Of a DNA stretch of 64,000 bases, positions 52,183 to 60,505 are shown piece by piece. Made by a program: the position numbers and the translations under genes. The DNA is from a bacterium (GTDB taxonomy: Bacteria; SAR324; XYD2-FULL-50-16): positions 25,175-89,174 of the forward strand of contig JAHJRI010000364.1 in the NCBI GenBank assembly GCA_018830885.1, read 5' to 3'. The notes beneath the pieces were generated by a model, which saw only the letters and a program-made list of their open reading frames with translations, ran no database searches and was not told the origin of the DNA. Position 1 is the stretch's first letter; every line of letters begins with the position of its first letter.

Positions 52183-52599
52183 TTGTCTGACGTATTCACG
52201 AAAAAGAAAAGAAGTGAGATGATGTCCAGGATCTCAGGTAAGGATACAAAGCCAGAGATCCTTGTCAGAAAATTTCTCTTCTCACTTGGATTCAGATACC
52301 GGAAAAATGACAAACGGTATCCAGGAAAACCTGATATTGTTCTCCCCAAATACAAAACCGCGATATTCGTTCACGGGTGCTTCTGGCACAGGCATTTGAA
52401 TTGTCAGCTTTTCAAATGGCCAAAATCAAACCGGGAGTTCTGGAAAAAAAAGCTGGAGGGGAATGCTGCCAGGGATCAGAAAAACAAGGCAGAGCTTGAG
52501 TCTCTGGGGTGGAAGGTTATTACAGTTTGGGAATGTGAGATGAGGAATATTGCAACCAGGGTTGCTACACTTGAAAAGCTGGTTTTTATGATCAGGTGA
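52183..52599 (+). CDS. vsr: Very short patch repair endonuclease Vsr
   Basis: A 138-residue Vsr enzyme starting at TTG 52183 with AGGAAA upstream. It nicks DNA 5' of T in T:G mismatches that arise when methylated cytosine deaminates. Hallmarks are 'MMSRISGKDTKPEILVRKFL' near residue 13, 'YPGKPDIVLPKYKTAIFVHGCFWHRH' (in two pieces, about 45-70; catalytic Asp and His, zinc Cys/His) and 'GWKVITVWECE' near 110. The gene belongs with the C5 methyltransferase two genes earlier, protecting its sites. The stop lies inside a terminator hairpin. Confidence 0.95.
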   Translation: MSDVFTKKKRSEMMSRISGKDTKPEILVRKFLFSLGFRYRKNDKRYPGKPDIVLPKYKTAIFVHGCFWHRHLNCQLFKWPKSNREFWKKKLEGNAARDQKNKAELESLGWKVITVWECEMRNIATRVATLEKLVFMIR

Positions 52600-52639
52600 C
52601 AGAATACATATTTAAATAATTGTAATCATGTCACCTGAT
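52591..52639. terminator. Bidirectional hairpin between vsr and the convergent gene
   Basis: ATCAGGTGACA (52,591-52,601) and TGTCACCTGAT (52,629-52,639) form a perfect 11-bp stem with a 27-base AT-rich loop. It includes the vsr stop codon and sits between convergent genes, so it can end both transcripts. Confidence 0.6.
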
Positions 52640-52680
52640 TATAGACCAAATTTCGCAGAATCAGTTTTAACAAAAATGGA

Positions 52681-52944
52681 CTACGCAAGTTTTTCGATTA
52701 GATTGACTGCGATTTCGGCAAATCCAGTTACTTCCCTAATTTGTTTAGCTTTCTCTGTATTGTTAAGAGCTGTGCTCTTCACAACTCTCATTAACTCGGC
52801 AAACTTTTTTTTATCTACTTCTTGAGGGATCATTAGCTCGATTTCAGAGTTTGTTAGTTTTATTTCACTAGATGCCTTATCACAGAATTCTTCAATAGAC
52901 TTCTCTCCCGCATCCTTAATTAACTTATCCCAAAAGTCCGACAT
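52681..52944 (-). CDS. Small hypothetical protein coupled to the lipoprotein
   Basis: An 87-residue acidic helical protein ('FWDKLIKDAGEKSIEEFCDKA', 'KFAELMRVVKSTALNNTEKA'), not recognised. Its ATG is one base past the stop of the upstream lipoprotein gene, with AAAGGAGA inside that gene's end, so the two are translated together. It has no signal peptide, so it should stay in the cytoplasm while its partner is exported. Confidence 0.65.
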   Translation of the reverse strand: MSDFWDKLIKDAGEKSIEEFCDKASSEIKLTNSEIELMIPQEVDKKKFAELMRVVKSTALNNTEKAKQIREVTGFAEIAVNLIEKLA

Positions 52945-52945
52945 T

Positions 52946-53569
52946 TTATTTTTCTCCTTTGTTTATAAGATCATTTAGGGAGTTAACAAGATTTGTTGCG
53001 TCGACTGAAAAATCGGCAGCTTTAGAAAGATACTTATCAACCTCGGCTTCTATTTTTGTTAAGTCTATTTGTCCACCCGACACATCTCTAATCTTGACAA
53101 GGCCGTCATTTGTTGCTTTATCAACGTCAACGGCTGACTGAAGTAAACCTGTGATTGAGCTGTTTGCAGAAATAATGGTGTGGTAGTTTTCATTTAGTTT
53201 TTTGATTAACAGCATCTTACTTTTATCCAACTGATCCTTGAACTGATTGGATCGTTTATGGATCTTTTCAATTTCTGCTTGCATTCCCTTTAATGCGCTC
53301 ATATCTATTGGTTCTGCTTTTGGTATTTTAGTGCCAGCAATTATCTTGTTAAAAAATGAATCGATTGCCTGCTCTTCAAGCGCATTAATCGATTCCTTTT
53401 TATTATCAAAAAATTTTTCTACAAAACCAATATTTGATTCATGAATCGACGTTATACCAAGCCCAATCTCCATGCTTAGAGTAACAGATTCTTGAGGGAT
53501 TGTTGCACAACCAGATAAAAAAAATAATGTAATGACGACGCAAAGTTTTAGCCCTTTCTTGAAAATCAT
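52946..53569 (-). CDS. Prophage lipoprotein, unknown function
   Basis: The ATG at 53569 follows GGAGG by 4 bases and opens a lipoprotein signal ('MIFKKGLKLCVVITLFFLSG' then Cys), with lipobox LSGC. The 207-residue product is largely helical and coiled ('MQAEIEKIHKRSNQFKDQL', 'IEAEVDKYLSKAADFSVDATN'). It lies outside the virion module in an accessory block, leftward with a coupled small gene. Prophage lipoproteins in such places often block superinfection or alter the lysogen surface; that is inference. No close family recognised. Confidence 0.7.
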   Translation of the reverse strand: MIFKKGLKLCVVITLFFLSGCATIPQESVTLSMEIGLGITSIHESNIGFVEKFFDNKKESINALEEQAIDSFFNKIIAGTKIPKAEPIDMSALKGMQAEIEKIHKRSNQFKDQLDKSKMLLIKKLNENYHTIISANSSITGLLQSAVDVDKATNDGLVKIRDVSGGQIDLTKIEAEVDKYLSKAADFSVDATNLVNSLNDLINKGEK

Positions 53570-53725
53570 GGTTCCTCCGTTGAAGAATTGAAAACTTGAC
53601 TCTTGGTTTAAAAAACAATTCAAGAGCTTTCTAATTTCAAGGCTCAAAAACCTCGTGGCAAGGAGTATTTTTCTGATACTTAGATTCTACCTTCCAAGTC
53701 CGAATATAACTTATTTTACTAATTG

Positions 53726-53947
53726 TCAACAATTTTCAAAAATCGTAAATTGTCTTTGTGAGGTCGCTTTTATGGAGGGGACAGGGGGTATGATTTCGCT
53801 GTGGAAGGTGACGGAGACCTGGAACACGCGTTGACAGTTTTCGTCGTCACAACGTGCGGTCAGAATCGTGGTCTCGGCGTCGATGGGCTTGGTGCGGATG
53901 ATTGTGGCTCTGGACCCACATTTGCAGCGGGCTTTGATGATGTTCAT
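53726..53947 (-). CDS. ogr: Ogr/Delta-like zinc-finger late gene activator
   Basis: A 73-residue protein of the Ogr/Delta family. Four cysteines are arranged as 'ARCKCGSRA' (residues 8 and 10) and 'ARCDDENCQRVF' (about 33 and 38), followed by 'VSVTFHSEIIPP', the typical end of the P2 Ogr finger. The first pair is C-x-C instead of the usual C-x2-C. Ogr recruits host RNA polymerase to P2 late promoters. It is just ahead of the portal gene, consistent with control of virion genes. In P2 ogr lies at the other end of the late region. Confidence 0.75.
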   Translation of the reverse strand: MNIIKARCKCGSRATIIRTKPIDAETTILTARCDDENCQRVFQVSVTFHSEIIPPVPSIKATSQRQFTIFENC

Positions 53948-53993
53948 TAATCCTCCGTTGTTCCCCTTATAATATCGAGGGAAATTCAGGTTA

Positions 53994-55133
53994 TCAAGCC
54001 GGAACCTCCTTATTTTCAGTATTTTCGTTCAAAAATTCCGGTCTTAGATCGATCCAATTTTCCGGCGAAATTTCCGAGTTGATTTCCTGGATCACCAGGT
54101 CGGCGATCGGTTTGATCACCACCATGTAATAGTTGGCCAGCAGCTTGTTCAGGTCCGGGCTCACCTTTTTTTCCAGGACGGTCCCGAGCAGCTCTGGAGG
54201 GGTCTGGTGGGCTTCGTAGATGGACCGGGTGGCCACGTCGGTCGTGACCTTGAAATCGTCCTTCGCCAGTTGGACCGTGGTGTCGATGTAGTTCATCACT
54301 TTGGAAACATCCTCGATATTGTCATCCCCTCTCAGGTTCAACAGCACGGTCCTACCTTTTCCCGGGGTCTGGGCGGTGTTGATATCGTCCACGATCCTGT
54401 CCTCGGTCAGCGATTTGCCGTCCTTGTCCACATCGTCCACCTTCAGGTTCGAGACGATAATGCCCCCCATGTACCCGTTGTTGTCATAAAACTGGATCCG
54501 CTGCGCCCGGGCGGCATCGGACAGGATGATATCGTTGATGGCTCCGGTGTACCTGGGCAGGCCGTAATAGTCCGATTCCGAGCAGGGCATGATCTTGTGG
54601 AGGATCTGGTCCAGCGTGTACTTTTTCCTGATGGTGTCATCAATCACAATGGCATACCCCGCATCCTTGTGCAGGATCCGCATCAGCCTGGCGTTCCTCC
54701 GCCGGAGTCCGGCCACCCTGGTTTTGCGTTTATTCATGATCTTCTCCAGGAAACCGTTGCCGAAGGTAAACGCATCATGCATGTATGCGTAGAAATCGTT
54801 CAGCGGAAAGAATTTGTAAAACGCATACAGGGTTTCATGGTATTTCCTGACAGTCGCCTTTGAGGCCCCGGGCTTTAACGGTTCGATGTACAGGCTGTTG
54901 GTGATATGGGGAAAGTATCCCATGGTCACCATCCGGGCCTTGAAATCGATGGCAGATTCATGCAGGGCGGACATGCGCAGCAGCCGCGCCAGAAAATCCG
55001 GATCCACCGGAGGGGTGTGCCAGTCATAGTTATCTGTATTGCCTTGCTGAGATTCGATCCAGGGATTCTTGGTTGTCAAATACTTACTGACCATGCCGAT
55101 GGGGATTGCTTCATGATGCTTTTCTGCTGCCAT
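53994..55133 (-). CDS. Q: Portal protein (P2 gpQ/PBSX family)
   Basis: A 379-residue portal protein, the ring at the capsid vertex through which DNA enters. Visible family pattern: 'PPVDPDFLARLLRMSALHESAID' (about 41-63), 'FGNGFLEKIMNKRKTRVAGLRRRNAR' (about 124-150), 'HQTPPELLGTVLEKK' (about 308-322). Length matches P2 gpQ (344). It starts inside the end of the terminase gene (23-base overlap) on the same strand, as in P2. Confidence 0.9.
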   Translation of the reverse strand: MAAEKHHEAIPIGMVSKYLTTKNPWIESQQGNTDNYDWHTPPVDPDFLARLLRMSALHESAIDFKARMVTMGYFPHITNSLYIEPLKPGASKATVRKYHETLYAFYKFFPLNDFYAYMHDAFTFGNGFLEKIMNKRKTRVAGLRRRNARLMRILHKDAGYAIVIDDTIRKKYTLDQILHKIMPCSESDYYGLPRYTGAINDIILSDAARAQRIQFYDNNGYMGGIIVSNLKVDDVDKDGKSLTEDRIVDDINTAQTPGKGRTVLLNLRGDDNIEDVSKVMNYIDTTVQLAKDDFKVTTDVATRSIYEAHQTPPELLGTVLEKKVSPDLNKLLANYYMVVIKPIADLVIQEINSEISPENWIDLRPEFLNENTENKEVPA

Positions 55134-56892
55134 TGCTGACTCCGATGGATGTTGATGGTTTGGGTTTGTCTGACGAATGGGGGGTCCCCCGGCCGGATCC
55201 GGATCCGTGGGAGACCCCGACCGGGACCGACGATCTCAGCCTGGAATGTTCGATGGGGAAGTTATATGCCAGGTGCGCGATCGCAAAGAAGAGATCCGCA
55301 TGGCCAATCCCCTTCTTCCGATCGGCCATGATGGTCGAGCGACCCGCCCCGGTGGTGCCGGCCTTGATGGCCAGGAACGACTGCAGGATCATCTTGTCTT
55401 CTGAATCGAACTCCAGCTTGCGGCCGGCCACGATCCTTTCAATATGCAGGATCAGGTTGATCTTGTTTTCCCGGTCATAGGTAAAGCGCTTGATGGTCAG
55501 CGGCCAGTCCACTTCGTGGGGCAGATCCCTGACCAGGTTGTAAACCGCCTCTCCAATGCCGGTGACATCGATCCCCAGGAACCCGGCTTTGTACTTTTTC
55601 ACCCAGGACTTGATGGTGGCTGCCTGCCAGTTGATCGATTTGTTGTTGAAGGTATGGCTGCCGATGATTCTCAGCCTGTCCAGCCGGTGCTCCCCTGCCG
55701 CGATGGAGGCCGAATCCCCGTTCTTGCCGCCGCCGTTGGGATCGTAACCGATATAGACAGGATTTCCGGTATTTTTATAGTCCGGCAGACTGGCGTTTTC
55801 CAGAGCCAGTTTGCCACCGTCGGTTTTAACCTTGGTTTTATGATAGCACGCCTCCAGGTCGGCCATCTTGAAGATGGAACCCTCGTCATCGATCCACTCG
55901 CACAGAAACAGAAAGGCAAACTGCCGGGGTGTAAACCGCTTTTTAAGACGGTCCATGTCGAACAGGTTGCAGCCTTTCTTCTCGGCATCATGGATGGTGA
56001 TGACCCTGCGGGAGATCTCGTCATCCACCTTCCTGCCAAACTCGTCCAGCCCCTCCCAGATGTTGTAGGAGTAATGGGACTTGACCGACGGTGTGGAAAA
56101 ATAGGTGATCCGGTAATGCTTGTGGCTGGCCTGGGCCAGGGCGGTATCGAGCAGGTCCCGCAGGTTGGGAATCCAGCAGAACTCATCGATGTACAGATCC
56201 CCATGATAGGACTGGGTGGTGGTGCTGTTGGTCGACAGAAAATGAAACTCGACCAGGTCGCCCTGGGGATTGATGATGGTGATCTTGTCGGTGCCGCTGA
56301 GCTGGACCCTGTAATATTTGACCGAGAACTGCTTGACGTAGGTCCGGATCTGCCCCACCTGGTTCTTGGAGGCGGAGATGAAGATCTTGTTCTTGCCGGA
56401 CATCATGGCATCTTCCAGGGCCTCCCAGGCCACCACCCAGGAGAAGCCGATCTGCCGGCTTTTGAGATAAAACCGGTCCCGGGCCTTATCGTCCAGGAAC
56501 TCCTGCTGGTATTCAAAGAAGGGCGGCCGTTCTATCCCGTCGATATCAATCCCGGAGAAATCATTTTTTTTCTTACGAATCCCGGGAACAGCTGTCGACT
56601 TAATCCGCCGGTCCTCTGTTTTTTCCTTCTGCTCGTTGAACCTGCCAAGTTTATCGATCAATGTGCCAAGCAGTTCGTTCTGCTCCGGAGTCGGGCTGTC
56701 CAGAAGCATCAACTCCTGGATCCGGTACTCGATCTGCCGGACGACGTCGCCATCAACAGCCCAACCGTGTTTCCTGCGCCAGGTGCGCTGGGTCCTGGCT
56801 GCAACCCCGGTCTGCCGCTCAATGGTCGCTGAATCAGCCCCTTTTTGGATCAGTTCCCGGACCTGCCTGATCTGTTCATCCGAATATGCCAC
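55111..56892 (-). CDS. P: Terminase large (ATPase) subunit (P2 gpP family)
   Basis: Start at GTG 56892 (MAYSDEQIRQ), where AAGGAGA is properly spaced; an upstream in-frame GTG has no ribosome site. The 593-residue protein has an N-terminal helix-turn-helix-like part ('DSATIERQTGVAARTQRTWRRKHGW'), an ATPase with a P2-type Walker A 'SRQIGFSWVVAWEA' and Walker B 'LYIDEFCWI', and an RNase H-like nuclease region ('IGYDPNGGGKNGDSAS', 'GIDVTGIGEAVYNLV'). It translocates and cuts phage DNA at packaging together with the M-like subunit. Confidence 0.92.
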   Translation of the reverse strand: MAYSDEQIRQVRELIQKGADSATIERQTGVAARTQRTWRRKHGWAVDGDVVRQIEYRIQELMLLDSPTPEQNELLGTLIDKLGRFNEQKEKTEDRRIKSTAVPGIRKKKNDFSGIDIDGIERPPFFEYQQEFLDDKARDRFYLKSRQIGFSWVVAWEALEDAMMSGKNKIFISASKNQVGQIRTYVKQFSVKYYRVQLSGTDKITIINPQGDLVEFHFLSTNSTTTQSYHGDLYIDEFCWIPNLRDLLDTALAQASHKHYRITYFSTPSVKSHYSYNIWEGLDEFGRKVDDEISRRVITIHDAEKKGCNLFDMDRLKKRFTPRQFAFLFLCEWIDDEGSIFKMADLEACYHKTKVKTDGGKLALENASLPDYKNTGNPVYIGYDPNGGGKNGDSASIAAGEHRLDRLRIIGSHTFNNKSINWQAATIKSWVKKYKAGFLGIDVTGIGEAVYNLVRDLPHEVDWPLTIKRFTYDRENKINLILHIERIVAGRKLEFDSEDKMILQSFLAIKAGTTGAGRSTIMADRKKGIGHADLFFAIAHLAYNFPIEHSRLRSSVPVGVSHGSGSGRGTPHSSDKPKPSTSIGVSNGSRKAS

Positions 56893-57045
56893 GGCTCTCC
56901 TTTGTTGTGTTTGCACCCATCATAAATCAACAGCCACTAAACTTGAAAAACTATTGGTGTGGAATCAGGCTATTTCACACCACAAAACCTTGCAGGACGA
57001 ATTTCCCCCGGTAAAATGGAGATAAATTCCATAACAAGAGGGGCC

Positions 57046-58269
57046 ATGCCACACAGCTTTATTGAAGAATTCAAAACCCAGTACCTGGCCATCCATCCGC
57101 CGGCACTGGAATCGCTGATCAGGCTGGCAAGGGGTCCGGAAAGCGGCATCCTGCCAAAGGCCCTGGTTCCGGATCCGGGCAGCTATCCCTGCTATCTTCA
57201 GAAACAGGGCAGCACCGCTGTTATCGCCATCAACGGTCCCATCTCCTGCAGCCTTTATTACTTCGGCACCAATATCCAGGTGATCACCCGGGACTTTCTG
57301 GTCGCGCTGCATGACAAGGAGATCGAGACGATTGTGCTGCATATCAGTTCCCCAGGCGGAGTGCTGACCGGTGTGGCGGAGTTCGCCCGCATGGTCTACC
57401 TGGCCCGGGGCCGGAAGAAGATTGTGGGATACGCCCAGGGAATCTGTGCCAGTGCGGCGCTCTGGATTTACAGTGCCTGCGGGATCCGGATCACGGACTC
57501 CATGGCGCTGCTGGGATCCGTCGGGGTCATGTTTCAGTTCGAGGACAATTCGGAATACCTGGAGAACCAGGGGATCAGGACCTATACGGTTGTTTCCAGG
57601 CAGTCCCCGAAAAAAACACTCTCGCCGGCCTCACCGGAAGGCAAAGCCGCCTTTCAGAAACTGGCGGACGAGATGGGGGATGAGTTTATCAGCAGTGTGG
57701 CCCTGTATACCGGCGTCTCGGCAGAGACGGTCAAGAACGATTTCGGCCAGGGCTTTGTGATGAAAGGGGGAGATGCGGTGAAAGCCGGCATGGCCGATGA
57801 GGTGGGAACCATGGCCGACGTGTTGAACGGAACCATAATGATATCCAATAACCAACCAAAAGGTGAAGCAATGGCAAAAGAAAACGAATCCAGCCAGCCC
57901 GCAGCCGAAGTGAAGACCGAGACTCCGGCAGCCGAGCAGACCACGACCCCTCCTGCAGCGCAGGATCCCAATCCAAAACCGGCCGAACAGACCCCAACCG
58001 GGAGCCCGGCCCAACCACCGGCAGCCGGAGGTGACGATTCCGGATCCGTTGAACAGAAGATCGTAGTGCTTGCCGCTGCCAATGAAAAGATGCTGGGCCT
58101 GCTGGAGGAGGTTGTCGGGCAGAACAAAACCGTCACTGCCAGGATCGAGGAACTGAAGAAGGAAAACGAGACCCTCAGGGCCGAAAACCGGAAGCTGGGA
58201 GACCTGCCGGATGAGCCGGTAACACCGAAAGCCAACGGGCTGTCTGAAGGCATCGAACGGGGATACTAG
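57046..58269 (+). CDS. S49-type capsid maturation protease with C-terminal scaffold
   Basis: I start at ATG 57046 with AGAGG 6 bases ahead; upstream ATGs in frame lack ribosome sites. Residues about 50-250 are an S49 (SppA/lambda C-type) protease: 'VIAINGPISCS', 'IVLHISSPGGVLTGVAEFAR', 'GICASAALWIYSACG' with the serine, and 'MALLGSVGV'. From about residue 270 the protein is Pro/Ala-rich then coiled coil ('RIEELKKENETLRAENRKL'), a scaffold. This replaces the P2 gpO protease-scaffold in the same map position. An internal start for scaffold alone is listed separately. Confidence 0.88.
   Translation: MPHSFIEEFKTQYLAIHPPALESLIRLARGPESGILPKALVPDPGSYPCYLQKQGSTAVIAINGPISCSLYYFGTNIQVITRDFLVALHDKEIETIVLHISSPGGVLTGVAEFARMVYLARGRKKIVGYAQGICASAALWIYSACGIRITDSMALLGSVGVMFQFEDNSEYLENQGIRTYTVVSRQSPKKTLSPASPEGKAAFQKLADEMGDEFISSVALYTGVSAETVKNDFGQGFVMKGGDAVKAGMADEVGTMADVLNGTIMISNNQPKGEAMAKENESSQPAAEVKTETPAAEQTTTPPAAQDPNPKPAEQTPTGSPAQPPAAGGDDSGSVEQKIVVLAAANEKMLGLLEEVVGQNKTVTARIEELKKENETLRAENRKLGDLPDEPVTPKANGLSEGIERGY
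57871..58269 (+). CDS. Internal in-frame start: separate scaffold protein
   Basis: ATG 57871 lies in frame inside the protease gene, right at the domain border, preceded by AAAGGTGAAGCA. It would make a 132-residue protein that is only the Pro/Ala-rich and coiled-coil part, in the manner of lambda Nu3 nested within gene C. This is inferred from position and ribosome site. Confidence 0.5.
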   Translation: MAKENESSQPAAEVKTETPAAEQTTTPPAAQDPNPKPAEQTPTGSPAQPPAAGGDDSGSVEQKIVVLAAANEKMLGLLEEVVGQNKTVTARIEELKKENETLRAENRKLGDLPDEPVTPKANGLSEGIERGY

Positions 58270-58328
58270 GGGAGGTGTCCGTCTTTCAACCTAAAAAGGC
58301 ACAAACCACAACACACACGGAGCATATT

Positions 58329-59585
58329 ATGACCCTCTCAATTAAAGCCCAGCTTGCTTTTGAAAAAGAGATGCTGGCCATGGCGGTGGCCAACGGATTT
58401 CCGACCCCAACCGCCGCCTTTGCCATCCTGCCTGAAAAACAGCAGCTGATGGTCAAGGAGCTGCAGGAGCAGAACAACCTTTTAAGCCGCATCAATGTGG
58501 TGATGGTCGACGCGAAGTCCGGGAAAAAAGTTTTCATGGGTGCGGATAAAACCGGAACCTACCGGGGCACCCGGGCTCTCAAGGACCTGGCGTCCAACCG
58601 GGCAACCGAGTATTCAACCGACATCCGCCAGTTCGACACCATCATCCCCTATGCCCGGATCGACCAGTGGCACCATGTCGGGGATCTGCTCAAGCTGTAC
58701 CGGGCCTTTTACCTGCAGCAGATGGCCAACGAGACAGCCGCGATTGCCCTGCGGGGCGTGGCACGGGATGCGGATCCCGGGGCGCAGGCCACAGAGGAGC
58801 TCAAGCTGACCCATGTCGACCTGGGCTTTGGTGCCATCATGGCCCAGACGGTTGAAAACGGCGGCAACCCGGACAACGTGTTTGACGAGTGGGTTCCCGG
58901 TTCCGGCTGCATCATCGTCGGCAACACCCGCACGATCCCCCTGGCTGGAATTACGGTGGAAGACAACGGTGACGGAACGGTGACCATTCCCCTGGCCAAC
59001 CACGGGTTTGTGATCGGGGCCAATGTGACGATTGTCTCGACAACCAACTATAACGGCGTGTTCGAGCTGGAGGCAGCCTCCGACGCGCACAACCTGGTGA
59101 TCACCTCGGCTTATGTTGAAGAAACACTGGCTGGTGACGCTGCCGTCTCCCAGTCTCCTGACTTCGCCAACATCGACCACCTGGTCTCCGGTGGCATTGA
59201 GCTGATCCCGGAACTGAAGCTGGAAGGACTGACCACCATGCTGGCCCGGGATGTGATTGCGGCAGAAGAGCAGCGACTCTGGGTATCCCAGGATCCGGCA
59301 ACCCCTTCCGAGCAGAAGCAGGTGCTGGAAACCCTGAAAAGCTATGGCGGCCTGACCGGCAACCGGATCCTCGGCATGGTTGCCGGCAGCATCTGGATCA
59401 CCTCCTTCAATAACCTTTCCTACTACGAGTTGAGGGGATCCCGCCGGAAAAAATCCGAGCAGAAAGAGGAGAGCTCCGGCTATGCCGACTGGAACTATTT
59501 CGAAGCGACCAACGTGGTGGAAGACGTCGAGAAGATGGTTGTTTTCAACAACGTCAGGTTCCTTCGGAAATATAATCCCCAGTAG
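58329..59585 (+). CDS. N: Major capsid protein (P2 gpN family) with inserted beta domain
   Basis: Start at ATG 58329 (GGAG seven bases ahead) rather than an upstream GTG. The 418-residue protein has the gpN start pattern ('IKAQLAFEKEMLAMAVANGF'), 'INVVMVDAKSGKKVFMGADK' and the end 'WNYFEATNVVEDVEKMVVFNNVRF'. P2 gpN is about 357 residues; here residues about 205-272 are an extra domain ('ANHGFVIGANVTIVS', 'NYNGVFELEAASDAHNL', 'YVEETLAG'), probably displayed on the capsid surface. A similar domain occurs in the tail protein at the window end. It forms the icosahedral shell. Confidence 0.9.
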   Translation: MTLSIKAQLAFEKEMLAMAVANGFPTPTAAFAILPEKQQLMVKELQEQNNLLSRINVVMVDAKSGKKVFMGADKTGTYRGTRALKDLASNRATEYSTDIRQFDTIIPYARIDQWHHVGDLLKLYRAFYLQQMANETAAIALRGVARDADPGAQATEELKLTHVDLGFGAIMAQTVENGGNPDNVFDEWVPGSGCIIVGNTRTIPLAGITVEDNGDGTVTIPLANHGFVIGANVTIVSTTNYNGVFELEAASDAHNLVITSAYVEETLAGDAAVSQSPDFANIDHLVSGGIELIPELKLEGLTTMLARDVIAAEEQRLWVSQDPATPSEQKQVLETLKSYGGLTGNRILGMVAGSIWITSFNNLSYYELRGSRRKKSEQKEESSGYADWNYFEATNVVEDVEKMVVFNNVRFLRKYNPQ

Positions 59586-59657
59586 CAGGCGGTGAATGAA
59601 AGGGACCCGGAGATAACGGACCCCTTTGTCTCAATCAACCTTTTTTTCGGGGAGAGC

Positions 59658-60401
59658 ATGTCATTTTTAAGAGATCAGAAAGCGCTGCAGAAGAAATACT
59701 ATCAGGGGCAGCAGACGGATGAACTTCAAACGACGGACAATAGACCGAAACCCAAGCCACCAGGCAAGAAACCCGCCCGCAAGGGACCTGCTGCATCTGC
59801 CAAAGATATCCAGGCATACAACGACCTGGTGGCTGAAGACATCGCCTCCTATAAGGGGCTGCCGGTTGAGGAGAAGATCAGGATCAAGACCGGTCTGATC
59901 AAACGTTACCGGCAGCATGTGGAGTGGGTGCTGGAAACGGGTCAGAAAGAGGACAGCCTGGCGGTCAACGGCTACATTATCTGGCTGTTCGATACCGGGG
60001 ATATGGAGGGGTTTCTGGACACCATCGACCGGGCGATCGCCATTGCCCAGCGCCAGACCATCATTCCGGGCAAGGATTACCAGACCTTAAAGCTGTACTG
60101 GATCATGGACTGGGCTGCTGCCCAGAGAGACCAGGGGCAATCATACGAGCCCTATTTCATCCGGGTGTTCAAGTCGATCAGGGACTGGAAACTGCCCAAA
60201 AAAATCAGGGAAGGATACTGGTATTTCATGTTTTACAGCCTGCTGGATGCGGGCAACCTGGAGGAAGCGGCGAAGATCGGCAAGTCGGCGATCGGTTACG
60301 GCGCTGAGATCAAGACCAACCTGCTGCTGGTTGAGAAGATCCTGGCAGGAAAGGTTGAGAAACGGTGGGACAGCGAGCAGCGCAGGTTTATCAACGGATG
60401 A
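59658..60401 (+). CDS. M: Terminase small subunit/endonuclease (P2 gpM family)
   Basis: Start at ATG 59658, with GGGGAGA just ahead. The 247-residue protein has a basic, Pro/Lys-rich N-terminus ('KPKPPGKKPARKGPAASAKDIQAYNDLVAE') and the gpM core 'ALNLYWIMDWAAA'-like stretch (here 'TLKLYWIMDWAAAQRDQG', about 145-162) and 'GNLEEAAKIGKSAIGYG'. gpM binds the cos/packaging site and partners the P-like ATPase. It follows the capsid gene as in P2. Confidence 0.85.
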   Translation: MSFLRDQKALQKKYYQGQQTDELQTTDNRPKPKPPGKKPARKGPAASAKDIQAYNDLVAEDIASYKGLPVEEKIRIKTGLIKRYRQHVEWVLETGQKEDSLAVNGYIIWLFDTGDMEGFLDTIDRAIAIAQRQTIIPGKDYQTLKLYWIMDWAAAQRDQGQSYEPYFIRVFKSIRDWKLPKKIREGYWYFMFYSLLDAGNLEEAAKIGKSAIGYGAEIKTNLLLVEKILAGKVEKRWDSEQRRFING

Positions 60402-60505
60402 CCTCCCCGACCAGCTAGGCGCGGCGCTTTATCGGGTGGTTCGGGTTTCGGCCCAAAACCGCCCCATAAACGCCCGCCCGCTGGTTGGAGGATCAAGGAC
60501 CTTAC

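Noticed and set aside
53600..53993. cos site of P2 type near the portal gene
   Set aside because: No sequence resembling the P2 cos core or its flanking structure was seen; packaging sites of this lineage may differ.
55444..56832. Long plus-strand frame (462 codons) opposite the terminase gene
   Set aside because: It lies wholly antisense to the conserved terminase P gene in GC-rich DNA, where long shadow frames are common; no domain is visible.
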